Shown here one piece after another: positions 5,240 through 5,323 of a stretch of 5,323 nt of DNA. A program made the translations under genes and the position numbers. The notes under the pieces are model-generated. The model was not told the origin of the DNA and did not search any database. It worked only from the letters and a program-made list of their open reading frames with translations. The number at the start of each line of letters is the position of its first letter. Positions within the stretch are counted from its first letter, which is position 1. The stretch is from Dialister sp. UBA734 (lineage in GTDB: Bacteria > Bacillota > Negativicutes > Veillonellales > Dialisteraceae). The stretch spans positions 2,272-7,594 of the forward strand of contig DBLC01000088.1 in assembly GCA_002297935.1 (NCBI GenBank), written 5' to 3'.

Positions 5240-5268
5240 ATCATACCGCTATTTGCTGTATTCGTCAA
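5240..5268 (-). promoter_or_regulatory. Sigma-A-type promoter of glmM
   Basis: On the minus strand TTGACG (5268-5263) and TATGAT (5245-5240) are separated by exactly 17 nt. Each box matches the consensus at 5 of 6 positions. Transcription would start near 5233, giving a leader of about 29 nt that includes the strong Shine-Dalgarno site. The leader is too short for a riboswitch or ribozyme. Confidence 0.8.
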
Positions 5269-5305
5269 ATAGGAACCATTTACTCATGAATTATTTTCAA
5301 AAAAC

Positions 5306-5323
5306 AGTGCGTAATGCGAAGTG
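5306..5323 (+). repeat. Partial copy of the unit A heptad repeat at the right edge
   Basis: The last 18 nt are identical to the first 18 nt of unit A (1872-1889) in the same orientation, and the copy is cut by the window end. As at unit A, the heptads lie upstream of a minus-strand gene, here about 100 nt before glmM and just beyond its -35 box. Confidence 0.8.

Overview
The window carries four protein-coding genes, all on the minus strand. In transcription order (right to left) they are glmM, a divergent cydB-like gene, an unnamed 56-residue gene, and a large polytopic membrane protein resembling the DUF6020 family. Base composition is moderate, Shine-Dalgarno sites are strong (GGGGAGGA, AAAGGAG, GAGGTGA) and promoters are sigma-A-like. 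The GlmM sequence also fits a low-to-moderate GC Firmicute. I favour an anaerobic Negativicutes relative (Acidaminococcus/Megasphaera type), but this rests on general look and not on a diagnostic marker.

Layout. 1-253: mostly non-coding left edge with short AACCTTTT repeats and a possible extended -10 promoter facing left. 254-1849: DUF6020-like membrane protein. 1850-2141: a pair of inverted, REP-like repeat units (1872-1936 and 2011-2076), then the terminator of the small gene. 2142-2312: 56-aa gene. 2313-2713: repeat-filled gap with three different repeat structures (2341-2392, 2406-2471, 2531-2657). 2714-3646: cydB-like gene. 3647-3854: extended -10 promoter for cydB, a heptad inverted repeat (3746-3818) and the glmM terminator. 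3855-5204: glmM. 5205-5323: glmM promoter, then the start of another repeat copy cut by the window edge.

The genes look like separate transcription units and not one operon. glmM has its own promoter and terminator, cydB has its own promoter-like element, and the small gene has its own terminator. Their roles are unrelated: cell-wall precursor synthesis, a respiratory oxidase subunit, unknown, and probable envelope glycan work.

The most unusual content is between the genes. Every gap between genes, and the glmM upstream region, contains short tandem 'words' of 7 or 9 nt, mostly arranged as inverted pairs. Three copies are joined to a conserved GC-rich 7-bp hairpin preceded by GTGG, a layout reminiscent of REP/BIME elements. 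No transposase or other mobilising gene is visible in the window.
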